From Methylobacterium sp. CB376 (GTDB lineage Bacteria > Pseudomonadota > Alphaproteobacteria > Rhizobiales > Beijerinckiaceae), in NCBI RefSeq assembly GCF_029714205.1, contig NZ_CP121648.1, positions 7,541,501 through 7,605,500 of the forward strand: a DNA stretch of 64,000 bases, read 5' to 3'. The notes under the pieces were generated by a model that was given only the letters and a program-made list of their open reading frames with translations, did no database searches and was not told the origin of the DNA. Positions within the stretch are counted from its first letter, which is position 1. Every line of letters starts with the position of its first letter. Position numbers and translations under genes: made by a program. This document shows positions 51,646 through 60,780 of this stretch, one piece after another.

Positions 51646-52160
51646 TCTCTATCAAGCTCTTGGCTTGTCGTCGCCCGACCCGAACTCAACACATCTGCCA
51701 TCGATCGGCATGGACAGAGGCGGACAGGGATCCTGTCCAGTGCCATGTCCGAACGGGGATCGATCTCAGCTCCGAGCCCTCCGGCCCGCACCCCTTTCGG
51801 AACCGGCAGCGACCCCCTGATCCGGGATCCGCTTTGGTCAAGCGGATCCCGTATGACATCCCCGATCCAGCGGTCGGTCGGTGCAGCGAGCGCCCGGGCT
51901 CCGCCCCGCAGCGAGCTCGGCCGCCGCAACCGTCGGGCGACAGCCCGCCATGGGACCTCGCTTGCATGGCGGCTTGCGCGGACCGGCCCAGGGCGAGGGT
52001 GAGTGGGGGCCCCGCCTTCCCCGGCCCGACTGGACCGGCGAGTGTGGCACGGCGGCGCGGGGCGGTGTTGATCGGGCTCAAGCGCCACCGACGAGATGCG
52101 CGGGTGGGTGAGGCGGAAAGCGCCCGTGCCCGCCATCAGGGCACGCCCGGGGCCGCCGCG
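51646..52160. other. intergenic stretch with a palindrome
   Basis: No gene supported. It contains GGGATCCGCTT, a 5-base spacer and AAGCGGATCCC (51824-51850), an 11-bp perfect palindrome related to the REP-like repeats further right. Confidence 0.5.
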
Positions 52161-52523
52161 TCACCGGCAGCGATAGAAGAACGTCTTCTGCCCGTCCTCG
52201 GTCTGAACCAGCATCGAGCCGCCTGCGCCGACTTGCCACTGGGCAGCGCGGGTCCAGCGGTCTGCGCCGGAGGCACACTGCATCGTGACCGCGACCTCGT
52301 CGCCCTGGGGGCGCTTGCTCACGAGCTTGCAGCGCATGTCGTGGCCCAAGACCTCGGCCGACGTGATCCTGACCGCCGTGATGTCGGGGTTGGCCACGCC
52401 CGCCTTGGCGGTGGCGCACTGGTCCTGCATCGCGGCCCACAGCCCCTCCCAGGGCGAGGCCGCGTGGGCGGGAGCGGGGAGGACGGCGACCAGGGCGAGA
52501 ACGCGACCGCGATAACCAATCAC
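52161..52523 (-). CDS. secreted protein of unknown function (120 aa)
   Basis: Starts at GTG with AGGAGG seven bases before it. MIGYRGRVLALVAVLPAPAH followed by AA is a Sec signal peptide cleaved near residue 21. The mature domain (about 99 residues) has SPWEGLWAAMQDQCATAKAG, then RCKLVSKRPQGDEVAVTMQC and ends KTFFYRCR, with four Cys that could form two disulfides. Periplasmic or exported. No recognised family. Divergent from the glycosyltransferase gene. Confidence 0.7.
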   Translation of the reverse strand: MIGYRGRVLALVAVLPAPAHAASPWEGLWAAMQDQCATAKAGVANPDITAVRITSAEVLGHDMRCKLVSKRPQGDEVAVTMQCASGADRWTRAAQWQVGAGGSMLVQTEDGQKTFFYRCR

Positions 52524-52750
52524 CTTTGATCCTCCTGCCTATCCTTCTCGCCGGCCGCTTACCCGACTCGGATGCGCAACGCGACCGACGGCCTCGGGAT
52601 GCGCGGCTGCCGGCATCGCCGCTGCGTGCTCGTCCCGGGGAGCATTTGACCGACGTCGGGGCTTGCCTCAACGGGCTGCTTCGACTACCGCACGGGCCCG
52701 TTGGACGGAGAAGCGCTCGCCCTCAAGCAGGGGCGCCCCACTGTATCCGG

Positions 52751-54475
52751 ATGTTGCGCTCGATCCTCCCCCGACTGACGCGCCTTCTTCGCTCCGCGCG
52801 TCGGTCATCGCCCAGCCTTGGGACGATTGATCGCGTCGAGATCACGGGCGAATGTCTGGAGATCGAGGGCTGGGGAAGCGATCTCGCCCCGGTTCTCCGC
52901 TACGACGGCCGGATCGTGCCCCTCGCCCACAGGCAGGTGCCGCGGCCTGATCTGACGCCGATCTTCGGCGCCGGCTCCGAGCGCTGGGGCTTCGCTCTCA
53001 CCGCCAAGCTGCCCCACCCGGACCCGGATCTCTCCAAGCTCACCCTGCGTCTGAGCCGGACCGTCGTGCTTGATGCGAGCAGGAACCCCGGACTGTTCGT
53101 GCGCGACGGCGAGGTGCAGGCCCGCGCCGCTGCCCTGGCGGCGCAGCCCGGCCCGGACGCCATCGCCGCGCTAATCGACGACGCGTCCCGGGCCGGCGCG
53201 CACCGGCTCGTTCACCGGGTGGCGCTCCGCCTCCGCGACGCAGGGCAGGCCACCCTCGCCGAGGAGGTCCTGCGGGCCGGGCTCGCGCTCGCGGCGATCC
53301 GCCACCTGTGCCTGCGGGATCTCATCACGCTGAGCGCCGAAGCGGGCCGATCCGAGGACGTCGTCGCCTTCGCGGAAGAGGCCCTGGCGGAGCACGACCT
53401 GCTCCCCGCGCTCAAGCTGACCGCGGCGATCCACCTTGCCCGCTGCGGACGAGCCCAAGCCGGAGAGGCGCTGCTGCGCGACGTTCTCGCTGCTGATCCG
53501 ACCAGCCGGCGCGACGTCGCAATCGCGGAGCAGACGATCCGCCTGTTGCGGGAGGTCGACGAGGCCGGCTTGACCGCGCTGCTGGACCGTGTCGAGGGGA
53601 CCTACCGCAGGGTCGGCCCGCAGGACGTCGTCGAGGAGGCGGCCCGCTGCCTCGACGCCGAGGCGCCCTATCTGGTCCTGCGCCTGGGTGATGGGGAGGC
53701 CGCCTACATCACGCTCGGCAGCGACGACGAGGCGACCTATCCCGATTTGTACAGTCAGAACCGCGAGGCTCTGGCCGAGGTCTGGTTCCGCGACACGGCT
53801 TTCGCGCACGACCCGCGGCTGCCCGAGATGCTCGGCAGCTTCGATGCCGCCCTGGCCGAAGCGGATTGCCTCGGCGTCTGCAGCCGGCATGTGGCCCGGG
53901 AGCTCCACGCCAAGGCGACCGGCCGAAGCCTCATCTGGGCGATCAACCCCTTGCGCAAGCTCGCCCAGCTTGCCGAGCTCGATCCGGCCAGCACCCCGCA
54001 TCGGACGCTCTGCGACCCCTACATGCACTTCGTCCTCGCCTCGAGCGGCGGCCTCGCGCGCCTCATCGAGGGGCGGGCGCAGGTCGGGATCGTCACCTGC
54101 CACGCCGATCTCGCGACGGCCTTGCAGCACCATTACCGCATCGGCCACGTGGAGCTGATCCAGGTCCCGGGCGAGAAGAGCCACGGCGCGGTGCTCGGGG
54201 CGGAGATCATCGCCGGCCGCCATTGGCCCGACCGCTACGATGCAGTTCGCGCGCTGCTTCGGCACGGCAACCGCCGTGGCCAACTCTGGCTCCTGGCCGC
54301 GGGCTTCCTCGGCAAGATCTACGGCGGCGACCTGAGGCGGTCGGGTGCCGTGGTCATCGACATCGGCTCCATTGCCGACCTGTGGATGGGCAAGGCAACC
54401 CGCAACTTCCCGACCCTGTCGCCGGAGCTGATTCCGGGGACGAGCATGGCGCGGATGCAGCGAAGAGGCGAATGA
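52751..54475 (+). CDS. GT-D-fold glycosyltransferase with helical-repeat N-terminus
   Basis: From ATG 52751 the protein has 574 residues. Residues 20-110 look like a beta domain (VEITGECLEIEGWGSDLAPV). Residues about 130-270 are helical repeats (RLVHRVALRLRDAGQATLAE, HLARCGRAQAGEALLRDVLA). The C-terminal 280 residues have the GT-D signature LVLRLGDGEAAYITLGSDDE, then LIWAINPLRKLAQLAELDPA and IQVPGEKSHGAVLGAEIIAG. GT-D enzymes add sugars to surface or protein glycans. It belongs with the glycan genes at 59.9-64 kb. Sugar specificity is unknown. Confidence 0.65.
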   Translation: MLRSILPRLTRLLRSARRSSPSLGTIDRVEITGECLEIEGWGSDLAPVLRYDGRIVPLAHRQVPRPDLTPIFGAGSERWGFALTAKLPHPDPDLSKLTLRLSRTVVLDASRNPGLFVRDGEVQARAAALAAQPGPDAIAALIDDASRAGAHRLVHRVALRLRDAGQATLAEEVLRAGLALAAIRHLCLRDLITLSAEAGRSEDVVAFAEEALAEHDLLPALKLTAAIHLARCGRAQAGEALLRDVLAADPTSRRDVAIAEQTIRLLREVDEAGLTALLDRVEGTYRRVGPQDVVEEAARCLDAEAPYLVLRLGDGEAAYITLGSDDEATYPDLYSQNREALAEVWFRDTAFAHDPRLPEMLGSFDAALAEADCLGVCSRHVARELHAKATGRSLIWAINPLRKLAQLAELDPASTPHRTLCDPYMHFVLASSGGLARLIEGRAQVGIVTCHADLATALQHHYRIGHVELIQVPGEKSHGAVLGAEIIAGRHWPDRYDAVRALLRHGNRRGQLWLLAAGFLGKIYGGDLRRSGAVVIDIGSIADLWMGKATRNFPTLSPELIPGTSMARMQRRGE

Positions 54476-54614
54476 CGATCGGCAGCGACAAGCGATGCGC
54501 CTGATCGTGGGGCGTCGCGCGCCCCGCGCCTGTACCCAGGGTTAGGGGCAACGGAAGAGGTCGCCGCTCGCCTTGCTGGCGAACAGCGTGGACCGGCGCC
54601 GGCGGGCTGTGCGG

Positions 54615-54775
54615 ATGCCGATCGGGCGCGAGCACCGCGGCTTCGACCCGATCGACCGGCGCGAGCTCTCGGTGGTGATCTGCTTCCGGCGTGCGGGCGG
54701 ACTTTGCGAGGGCTGCGGGCGGCCGCACCTGCCGCCGGTGGTCCGCCTGCGGGTCGGGGATCAGGACGCGCCAGG
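54615..54775 (+). pseudogene. HNH endonuclease N-terminal fragment
   Basis: MPIGREHRGFDPIDRRELSV followed by VICFRRAGGLCEGCGRPHLP matches the start of the 17510 pseudogene and keeps the CEGCG zinc knuckle that is deleted there. The HNH core is absent after VVRLRVGDQDAPG. Confidence 0.65.
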
Positions 54776-54819
54776 CCGAACGGCTGCGCCGGCCTCCCGG
54801 CGCAGCCGCCCCGCACAGC

Positions 54820-55140
54820 TCAGTAGTAGCGGTGGTGACCCCAACCGTGGTGACGGTAGTGGCCCCAACCGTGGTGATAGTGATGGTGGCCCCAGCCGCC
54901 CCACACCGGGCGGTAGTGGTGGTGATGGTGATACCCCCAGCCGCCCCAGTAGGGTCGATGATGGCGATGGTGTCCGTACCACTGCACCTGGTGCAGACTG
55001 GCCGTGTCGGTCTGCCCAGCCAGGCTCACCGCCGCACCAAGCGGTGAGGCCTGAGCGTTGCCGATCGACACGGCGGGTGTCAGCTGGACCAGGGCAGCAA
55101 CGGTGAGCGATGATAGCACCGTCAGAGATCGGTTGAACAT
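54820..55140 (-). CDS. His/Gly/Tyr/Trp-rich secreted protein (106 aa)
   Basis: From ATG 55140, preceded by GGAGGAGAC: MFNRSLTVLSSLTVAALVQL then TPAVSIGNAQA, a Sec signal peptide. The mature part begins SPLGAAVSLAGQTDTASLHQ and then becomes repeats of (W/Y)GGWG(H/Y)HHxHH with His runs and Trp/Tyr, for example HHHYHHGWGHYRHHGWGHHR. Similar His-rich exported proteins in Methylobacterium are usually unannotated; metal (Ni, Zn, Cu) binding in the periplasm is a reasonable guess. About 30 His are present. The preceding longer start is unlikely. Confidence 0.75.
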   Translation of the reverse strand: MFNRSLTVLSSLTVAALVQLTPAVSIGNAQASPLGAAVSLAGQTDTASLHQVQWYGHHRHHRPYWGGWGYHHHHHYRPVWGGWGHHHYHHGWGHYRHHGWGHHRYY

Positions 55141-55466
55141 AACAGTCTCCTCCCCCCTCAGGGGGCATTCAGGCGTGGCTGAACAACTTGCCAGCGCCAC
55201 GCGGCCTGACCTGCCTGCGCCCAGGTGTCATTTGCTGGCAACGAGACACGGTTGCATGCAAAGTGCTACGAGATGGCCGGCAGCTGACAGATGATGCTTT
55301 GCATGATCGTGTCTTTGCTGTGTCGAATGACACTTTGCTCCGTTCCAGATGAGCGGTTGCTGAACGAATTCAGGGGAGCGCTGCCGCTGGAATGGGCGTC
55401 ACGTGAGGCGATCACTTCCGCGGCCCCTGCCCGGCTGGCCGCCCCAGCGGACAGCGCGCCGGCGGG

Positions 55467-55640
55467 GTTCGGCCGAGCCGGAGCCGGTGACGCTCACACC
55501 CGCCGTGCCGATCAAGGGGTCCGTCGCCCCGGACGCCGGCCGAGAACGGCCGACCTCGAAAGAGGGGGGATGGTGGGGAGCGGCAAGGCCGTGGCAAGCT
55601 TTCTTGCCGCGCCGTTCACCGCGCTCCTTAGCCGGTGGTT
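55467..55640 (+). pseudogene. decayed duplicate of mucR
   Basis: EPEPVTLTPAVPIKGSVAPD matches mucR EPEPVKLTPPVPIKKSITPD, after which the DNA-binding part has been lost and the sequence jumps to the mucR 3' region (GGCAAGCTTTCTTGCCGCGC). It is the remains of a second mucR copy. Confidence 0.7.
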
Positions 55641-55715
55641 CAAGATTGTCTCCTACCCTGCCCTCATGACTTCGGGGCTGGGAGGCAGAACCCGAGGCGG
55701 CCGGGCAACGTCCCG
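55641..55715 (+). ncRNA. second copy of the mucR 3' structured element
   Basis: About 85 percent of positions look the same as in 24566-24640 by eye, including both stems. It is better conserved than the neighbouring coding remnant, which argues that the element itself, not the gene, has been kept. Confidence 0.45.
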
Positions 55716-55809
55716 GATCGACGGAGACCAGAGGTGGAGAAGGCCCCGTCCGCTCGGCCGAAGCCGGCGGTGGGGCCTGCTTCGTCTCAGGCGCCGACAG
55801 CCGGTCAGA

Positions 55810-56130
55810 TCAGGCGCGCCAGCGTGGCGGCTCCTCGTAGGAGAGAGACTGAACGATCTGACGGTAGGCGGCCTCCGGGAAGGCTTTCAGGGTCTGCGCC
55901 CGGATGTTGCCGAGCATGCCAAGCTGCAGGCTGAAGCGAGCCGCCACGGCGTCGTCCGGCGCCTCGTAGACCGCCACGATATCGTAAGCCCCCATGGTCA
56001 GGAAAAACTGCTTGAAGTTTCCGCCCATGTCCGCCAGCAGCCGCTTGGCAGCATCGAGCCGGGCGGGCGAGTCGGACGCCGAGCGTGCGCCCTGATCAGT
56101 CCAGTTCGCCAGCATGATGTAAGTGGTCAT
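55810..56130 (-). CDS. GYD-domain protein (106 aa)
   Basis: From ATG 56130: MTTYIMLANWTDQGARSASD, LDAAKRLLADMGGNFKQFFL, then TMGAYDIVAVYEAPDDAVAA, RFSLQLGMLGNIRAQTLKAF and PEAAYRQIV. GAYDIV is the GYD motif that names this alpha/beta ferredoxin-like family (PF08734). Members are small, cytosolic and uncharacterised, often single-copy genes in Rhizobiales. The first few residues of the longer frame are unlikely to be translated. A decayed mucR copy lies upstream on the other strand. Confidence 0.85.
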   Translation of the reverse strand: MTTYIMLANWTDQGARSASDSPARLDAAKRLLADMGGNFKQFFLTMGAYDIVAVYEAPDDAVAARFSLQLGMLGNIRAQTLKAFPEAAYRQIVQSLSYEEPPRWRA

Positions 56131-56302
56131 CGCACACCTCAAGTTTCGAGCATGACCGAGCCGTCATTCTACAACAGATTGCGCTCGGGCGAACATGAAA
56201 GATCGTGCCCTGCCCGCTCGCTTAGTTCAGGCCGGCGTTAAGAGCGCGCAACGAAACGGGGCTGGCGGCGGCGGGCTATGGCGAGGGGGAGACTGCTACC
56301 AA

Positions 56303-56426
56303 ATCCGCTTGATCCCTTCGGGATGGCGGATGTGGGCTTCGCTCAGGCGCCGCGCGGGCTGGTGATCCGCTTGATCCCTTCGGGATGGCGGATGTGGGCT
56401 TCGCTCAGGCGCCGCGCAGGCGTGTG
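56303..56426. repeat. REP-like repeat, two tandem copies (62-bp period)
   Basis: Two head-to-tail copies of a unit containing ATCCGCTTGATCCCTTCGGG followed by ATGGCGGATGTGGGCTTCGC and TCAGGCGCCGCGC. ATCCGC...GCGGAT forms a hairpin around CCCTTCGGG. Related, more diverged copies lie at 58141-58195 (inverted) and in the palindrome at 51824. Confidence 0.8.
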
Positions 56427-56804
56427 ACACGGGAGGAACCGGCCGGCATGGCTGGCTGCACTTGCTGAGCAATATCCCTGACGGGGCCGAGCCGGACGCA
56501 ATCGTTTTCGAGCCGGTCTTGCCGCCCAGCGACGGGTCGGTCCTCGATGCCGTCACGCGGGAGCGGCCGGGACGGGAAGTGCAGCCCCTCCGCGCCGCCG
56601 TCCTCGGCGGCCGGCAGGGAGCCGGCGGCCGCGAGCCGGCCGAGCGGCCTCGTGGCGGCTGCTCCCGCGGCGAGGCGCGCCGGAAGGGCACCTCCGCGCC
56701 TAGGTGGATGTCCTTAGGCGCTTGCGCTTAAGAGACCGCCCGGAATGTCGCCTCGCCCGCTTTCGGGTCACTCTCCTCATCCAATCAGGACGAGGACGGA
56801 ACCG
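56427..56804. other. region with no supported gene
   Basis: A short ORF at 56462 begins MLSNIPDGAEPDAIVFEPVL but soon becomes Arg/Gly-rich and is not convincing. The last 60 bases contain the leader of the Crp/Fnr gene. Confidence 0.4.
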
Positions 56805-57488
56805 ATGGCACTCGACACCGCAGCTCTGCACCCCCGCGCGGTCGAGAGCGCCTCCTGCCCCAGCCTGCACGACGGTGACCTCTTCGCCGGCTGCCCCGAG
56901 CTCATCGGCTCGCCCTCGACCTTCGCCCGTGACGAGGAGATCTACGGCGAGGACGAGGACGCCGAGTTCGTCTACAAGGTGATGACCGGCGCGGTGCGCA
57001 CCTACAAGATCCTGGGCGACGGCCGGCGCCAGATCACCGGCTTCCACCTGCCCGGCGACCTGTTCGGCTTCGAGCCGGGCGAGGTCTGCGGCCACACGGC
57101 CGAGGCGATCTGCGACACCAGGGTCGTGGTCTTCAGGCGCCGCCAGATCGAGCGGGTCGCGGCCGCGCGCGCCGAGGTGGCCGTCCAGCTCTGGGGCTTG
57201 GCGACGCGCGATCTCAGTCAGGCGCAGCACCACATGCTCCTGCTCGGGCGCGGCTCGGCGCAGGAGCGGGTGGCGGCCTTCCTGCTCGCGGTGGGCGAGC
57301 GGCTCGGCAGCACGGGGAGCGTCGCGCTGCCGATGACGCGCCGGGACATCGCCGACTACCTCGGCCTCACCCTGGAGACCGTGTCGCGCACGATCTCGCA
57401 GCTCGAGGGCGCGGGCGCGCTGGTGCGCGCGGGTGCCCGGCAGGTCACGCTTCGTCGCGGCCGCATGCGGCGGCTGACGGAGGAGTGA
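56805..57488 (+). CDS. Crp/Fnr-family regulator (FixK-like)
   Basis: From ATG 56805 with GAGGACGGA upstream, 227 residues. The cyclic-nucleotide-fold part is about residues 25-135 (KVMTGAVRTYKILGDGRRQI, GFHLPGDLFGFEPGEVCGHT), a dimer helix follows, and the helix-turn-helix is TRRDIADYLGLTLETVSRTI. ETVSRTIS gives the Fnr/FixK-type recognition helix (E..SR), so the target should be like TTGAT-N4-ATCAA. There is no N-terminal cluster of four Cys, so an Fe-S oxygen sensor is unlikely and regulation by another system (as for FixK) is probable. A c-type cytochrome gene follows in convergent orientation. Confidence 0.8.
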   Translation: MALDTAALHPRAVESASCPSLHDGDLFAGCPELIGSPSTFARDEEIYGEDEDAEFVYKVMTGAVRTYKILGDGRRQITGFHLPGDLFGFEPGEVCGHTAEAICDTRVVVFRRRQIERVAAARAEVAVQLWGLATRDLSQAQHHMLLLGRGSAQERVAAFLLAVGERLGSTGSVALPMTRRDIADYLGLTLETVSRTISQLEGAGALVRAGARQVTLRRGRMRRLTEE

Positions 57489-57681
57489 GACACCGTCACG
57501 CGGATCGGGGGAATTCTGGACCCGCGGCGGCTCGGACCGCTCCGGGTCCCTTCGCGTGAGAGGGCGGCCCGCGGCCGACGACGTCCCTCGCTGGATCCGC
57601 CGCCCATGGCGGCTCATCGCTGCCGATGGAAGGGTTCCGGTCGGCCCGCGATCCTGCGCCGTCGTTGGGCGGCCGCCCGGC

Positions 57682-58020
57682 TCACCGCTCCAGACTTGTG
57701 AGATAGCGGATCACGTCCTCGACTTGCCCCGGATCGAGCTGGAACTCCGGCATGCCCGGGTGACCCGTCCGGATGCCCTCCGCGAGCGCCTCGGCAAGAT
57801 CCGTGACGGGATAGCGGGTGTGGAGGTCGCGAAAGCGCGGCGCCTGGGCCAGCGGGCTCTCGCCGACGCGCCCGACCGCGTGGCATCCGGCACAGTGGAC
57901 CCGCACGAAGGTGCGCCCGCGCGTGACGTGGGGGTCCTCGGCCGCCTCCGCCCACCCCGCGTGCAGGCTCAGGACTGCGAGAAGCCCGACCGCGGTCAGG
58001 ACTGAGGTGGGCACGCGCAT
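57682..58020 (-). CDS. small c-type cytochrome (112 aa)
   Basis: From ATG 58020 with GGGAG upstream: MRVPTSVLTAVGLLAVLSLH then AGWAEAAEDPH, a Sec signal peptide. The haem motif is VHCAGCHAVG (CxxCH) and the sixth ligand Met is probably in GHPGMPEF (HPGMP). The C-terminal helix is GQVEDVIRYLTSLER. This is a class I monohaem cytochrome c in the periplasm. It would serve as an electron carrier, for example for methanol dehydrogenase or an oxidase; the partner is not visible here. Confidence 0.85.
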   Translation of the reverse strand: MRVPTSVLTAVGLLAVLSLHAGWAEAAEDPHVTRGRTFVRVHCAGCHAVGRVGESPLAQAPRFRDLHTRYPVTDLAEALAEGIRTGHPGMPEFQLDPGQVEDVIRYLTSLER

Positions 58021-58140
58021 TGGTATCTCCCGCTGGTTGCCGGCGCGGCGACTTTCCGGACAACCTCGTCCGGGTGCAAGCCTCGGCATTCCGTCTCATC
58101 CGCCGTCCGGACGAGCACGTCCGGACGGCGTCTGCCAAGC

Positions 58141-58195
58141 CCGCGCGGCGCTTGAGCGAAGCCGACATCCGCATTGCCGAAATGGGAGATGGCGA
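58141..58195. repeat. REP-like repeat, diverged inverted copy
   Basis: CGCGGCGCTTGAGCGAAGCC followed by GACATCCGCATTGCCGAAAT is the reverse complement of the unit at 56303-56426 with several changes. Confidence 0.65.
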
Positions 58196-58259
58196 AGCCA
58201 TCGACCGGATGTCGGATGCCGCATGATTTGAGATCCGGTTGATCCTAGCGGATCCCGGA

Positions 58260-59573
58260 TCACAAGGACGTCGCGACCATGCCGACGACGGCAACCGCCA
58301 TCACGGCGGTGGCGAGCCAGCCGAGCCCCTTGAGCCATCCCGTCACCGCGAAGCGCCCCATCACCTCGGGCCGCGCCGCGACCCACATCATCACGGCCAT
58401 CACCGGCACGGCGACGACGCCGTTCAGCACCGCGCTCCAGAACAGCGCCCGCACCGGGTCGAGGCTCGGCGTCAGGCTGATCAGCATGCCGACCAGGGTC
58501 GCGAGACCCACCACGCCGTAGAAGGCCTTGGCCTCCTGCACGCGGCGCGCGTAGCCGACCGGCCAGCGCCACGCCTCGCCGACGGCGTAGGCGGAGGAGC
58601 CCGCGAGCACCGGCACGGCGAGCAGCCCCACCCCGACCACGCCGAGCGCGAAGACCGTCTCGGCGAAGGGTCCGGCGATCGGCCGCAGCGCCGCCGCCGC
58701 CTCCGCGGAGGTGCGGATGTCCACGGTCCCGTGCGCGTGGAGGGCCGCCGCCGCGGTGCCCAGGATCGCGAGCGCCACGAGGTTCGACACCGCCATGCCG
58801 GCGAGGGTGTCGACCTCGATCCGGTGCAGGGCCGTGCGCCCCTGCTCGGGCGCGTGGATCAGCTCCCGCCGCCGCGGATGCACGTGCAGGTCCTCGGCCT
58901 CCTGGGATGATTGCCAGAAGAACAGGTAGGGGCTGATGGTGGTGCCGAAGATCGCGACCACGGTCGTGAGCGCCTCGCGGTCGAGGCCGATCCGCGGCAG
59001 CAGCGTTCCGAGCGCGAAGGCGCGCCAGTCCACCCGCGTGGTCGCGAGCGCGGCGAAATACGCGAACAGCGCGAGGGTCAGCCACTTCAGCACCGCGACG
59101 TAGCGCGAATAGGCGAGGAGCATCTGCAGCACCACGCAGATCCCGGCGAAGAGCAGTACCAGGAGCCATCGCGGCGCGCCGGGGAGCAGCAGCGTCGCGG
59201 CATCGGCCATGGCGCCGAGATCCGCCCCGAGATTGACGGTGTTGGCGATCACCAGGAGGGTCACGGTCACGCGCAGCAGCCCGGCCGGGGCGTGGCGCTG
59301 CAGCACTCCGGCGATGCCGTGGCCGGTGGTGCGCCCGATCCGGGCCGAGATCATCTGCACGGCGGCCATGAGCGGGTAGCTGTAGAGGAGCGTCCAGCCG
59401 AATCCGTAGCCGTAGGCCGCCCCGGCCTGGGCATAGGTGGCGATGCCGCTCGGGTCGTCGTCCGAGGCGCCGGTGATGAGGCCGGGGCCGAGCACCCGCA
59501 GGAGCCGCGGCTTCGACGGCCCCACGACTGCGCTCGTCTCCTCGGGATCGTCGTCTCGGCTGACCTGCTGCAT
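58260..59573 (-). CDS. NRAMP-family divalent metal transporter
   Basis: From ATG 59573: MQQVSRDDDPEETSAVVGPS and 437 residues with 11-12 hydrophobic helices. Helix 1 reads LRVLGPGLITGASDDDPSGI, the NRAMP DP(G/S) position, and helix 6 has VVAIFGTTISPYLFFWQSSQ. In typical Mn/Fe NRAMPs these positions are DPGN and a metal-binding Met in MPH; here they are DPSG and no MPH is present, so the substrate could be different (for example Mg). The longer frame to 59759 is not supported. The upstream gap contains no partner gene. Confidence 0.8.
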   Translation of the reverse strand: MQQVSRDDDPEETSAVVGPSKPRLLRVLGPGLITGASDDDPSGIATYAQAGAAYGYGFGWTLLYSYPLMAAVQMISARIGRTTGHGIAGVLQRHAPAGLLRVTVTLLVIANTVNLGADLGAMADAATLLLPGAPRWLLVLLFAGICVVLQMLLAYSRYVAVLKWLTLALFAYFAALATTRVDWRAFALGTLLPRIGLDREALTTVVAIFGTTISPYLFFWQSSQEAEDLHVHPRRRELIHAPEQGRTALHRIEVDTLAGMAVSNLVALAILGTAAAALHAHGTVDIRTSAEAAAALRPIAGPFAETVFALGVVGVGLLAVPVLAGSSAYAVGEAWRWPVGYARRVQEAKAFYGVVGLATLVGMLISLTPSLDPVRALFWSAVLNGVVAVPVMAVMMWVAARPEVMGRFAVTGWLKGLGWLATAVMAVAVVGMVATSL

Positions 59574-59927
59574 CCGGCCCTCACGCACCCTTTCGGACGA
59601 CGGCGCTCCCGCGGCCGCGCGGCCGTCGCGAAGCGCCACCGTACCGTGCTCACCGCCGCCGTCGAGGTTGAGTCCGCGGCCCGCTCGGGCGCCATCGAGC
59701 GCCGCGACCCGGTGCGAGGGTTGCGGCGGCACACGACCCGGCCCTCTCGCGTCGATCACGGCGGCGACAGGCCGCCACCCGCCCGCGTTCGGGTCACGCA
59801 GCTTGGGTCCCGCGGTGACGGTTCACGGGTGCGCTCGGGCCGGGATCGCCTCGCGGGGCACCTGCGATGGTCGGCCCGGCCGCAGGAGCCGCCCCCTTCC
59901 TGCTCGGGCCCGACCGGGCCGGAGGAG
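59574..59927. other. intergenic stretch, no gene supported
   Basis: Only shadow frames. It separates the transporter from the methyltransferase, both on the minus strand, and could hold the transporter promoter. Confidence 0.45.
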
Positions 59928-60611
59928 CTACGCCTTCTTGACGAACACGACCAGCTGATTGTCCCCGGTCGGGTCATCGACCGGACTCGGCAGCGACAGG
60001 AATCTCCAATCGCTGAACCCCTCGGCGATCGTCTCGGCGAAGAGCCTCGTCCGGTCCGTATCCTGCGGCGTGACGTCCTCGATGATGTAGATCCCGCCCG
60101 GCTTGAGATGGGCGAATGCCTCGAGCAGCAGGCAGGCATTGGCGCGCAGTTCGTGCAGGCCGTCGTCGATGATGACGTCGTAGCCCTCGCCGACCCCGAA
60201 CGACCGGAACATCGCCGAGATCGTGCTCGGCTCGAGCTGGTTCACGAAGGCGGTCTTGATGCGCTCCTCGGCGAACAGGATGTCACGATCGATGTCGGCG
60301 CCGTAGATCTCGGCATGCGGAAAGAAATCCCGCCATCCGCGCAGCGAGGCTCCAGGCCTGCCATTCGGCCCCATCGTGGAGGGGGCGCCCTCCTTGTTCG
60401 TTCCGAGCCCCACCTCCAGCAGCTTCAGCGGCTCATCCTTGACATCTCTGAACAAAATATCGTAAATCAAGCTATAGTTATGTTTGGTTCCCTTATCGCT
60501 TCCATGGCCAGTCATGATTTCACACAGCTGTGTGCGATGTTTGTATCCAAGTTCTTCCGCGCGCTGAACAACAGCGTTTATCTGGGTCGTCTTTAGGCAG
60601 CTGTGCTGCAT
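59928..60611 (-). CDS. class I SAM-dependent methyltransferase (macrocin O-methyltransferase-like)
   Basis: From ATG 60611 the protein has 227 residues. HNYSLIYDILFRDVKDEPLK leads to the SAM motif I LLEVGLGTNKEGAP, then HAEIYGADIDRDILFAEERI (acidic loop), YDVIIDDGLHELRANACLLL and HLKPGGIYIIEDVTPQD. The IIDDGxH and GGxYIIEDV pattern is shared with TylF and CmcI-type O-methyltransferases that act on sugars. With glycosyltransferase genes nearby, methylation of a surface-glycan sugar is likely. The start is before a lower-GC region; the longer frame to 60878 is not coding. Confidence 0.8.
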   Translation of the reverse strand: MQHSCLKTTQINAVVQRAEELGYKHRTQLCEIMTGHGSDKGTKHNYSLIYDILFRDVKDEPLKLLEVGLGTNKEGAPSTMGPNGRPGASLRGWRDFFPHAEIYGADIDRDILFAEERIKTAFVNQLEPSTISAMFRSFGVGEGYDVIIDDGLHELRANACLLLEAFAHLKPGGIYIIEDVTPQDTDRTRLFAETIAEGFSDWRFLSLPSPVDDPTGDNQLVVFVKKA

Positions 60612-60780
60612 GAAGTGCCTCCTGCCGCAGGATCGACGCGGGGCAGCTAATTGTCGGGCGGCCGCGCTGTCAATGATCATGTCCGAGTTCTGTCGTTGAC
60701 CGGGCAAAGCTCGGCGCCGCCCTGGTTCGCCGGATGAGTGGCGCTGTCCTCCGGGACGCCTCGGCGCCGCCGCTTCCCGG

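Noticed and set aside
56462..56731. 89-residue plus-strand ORF
   Set aside because: The first 20 residues look plausible but the rest is Arg/Gly-rich and there is no ribosome-binding site.
58911..60596. 561-residue plus-strand frame
   Set aside because: Spans antisense of both the NRAMP and methyltransferase genes, very rich in Arg, Gly and Ala; a shadow.
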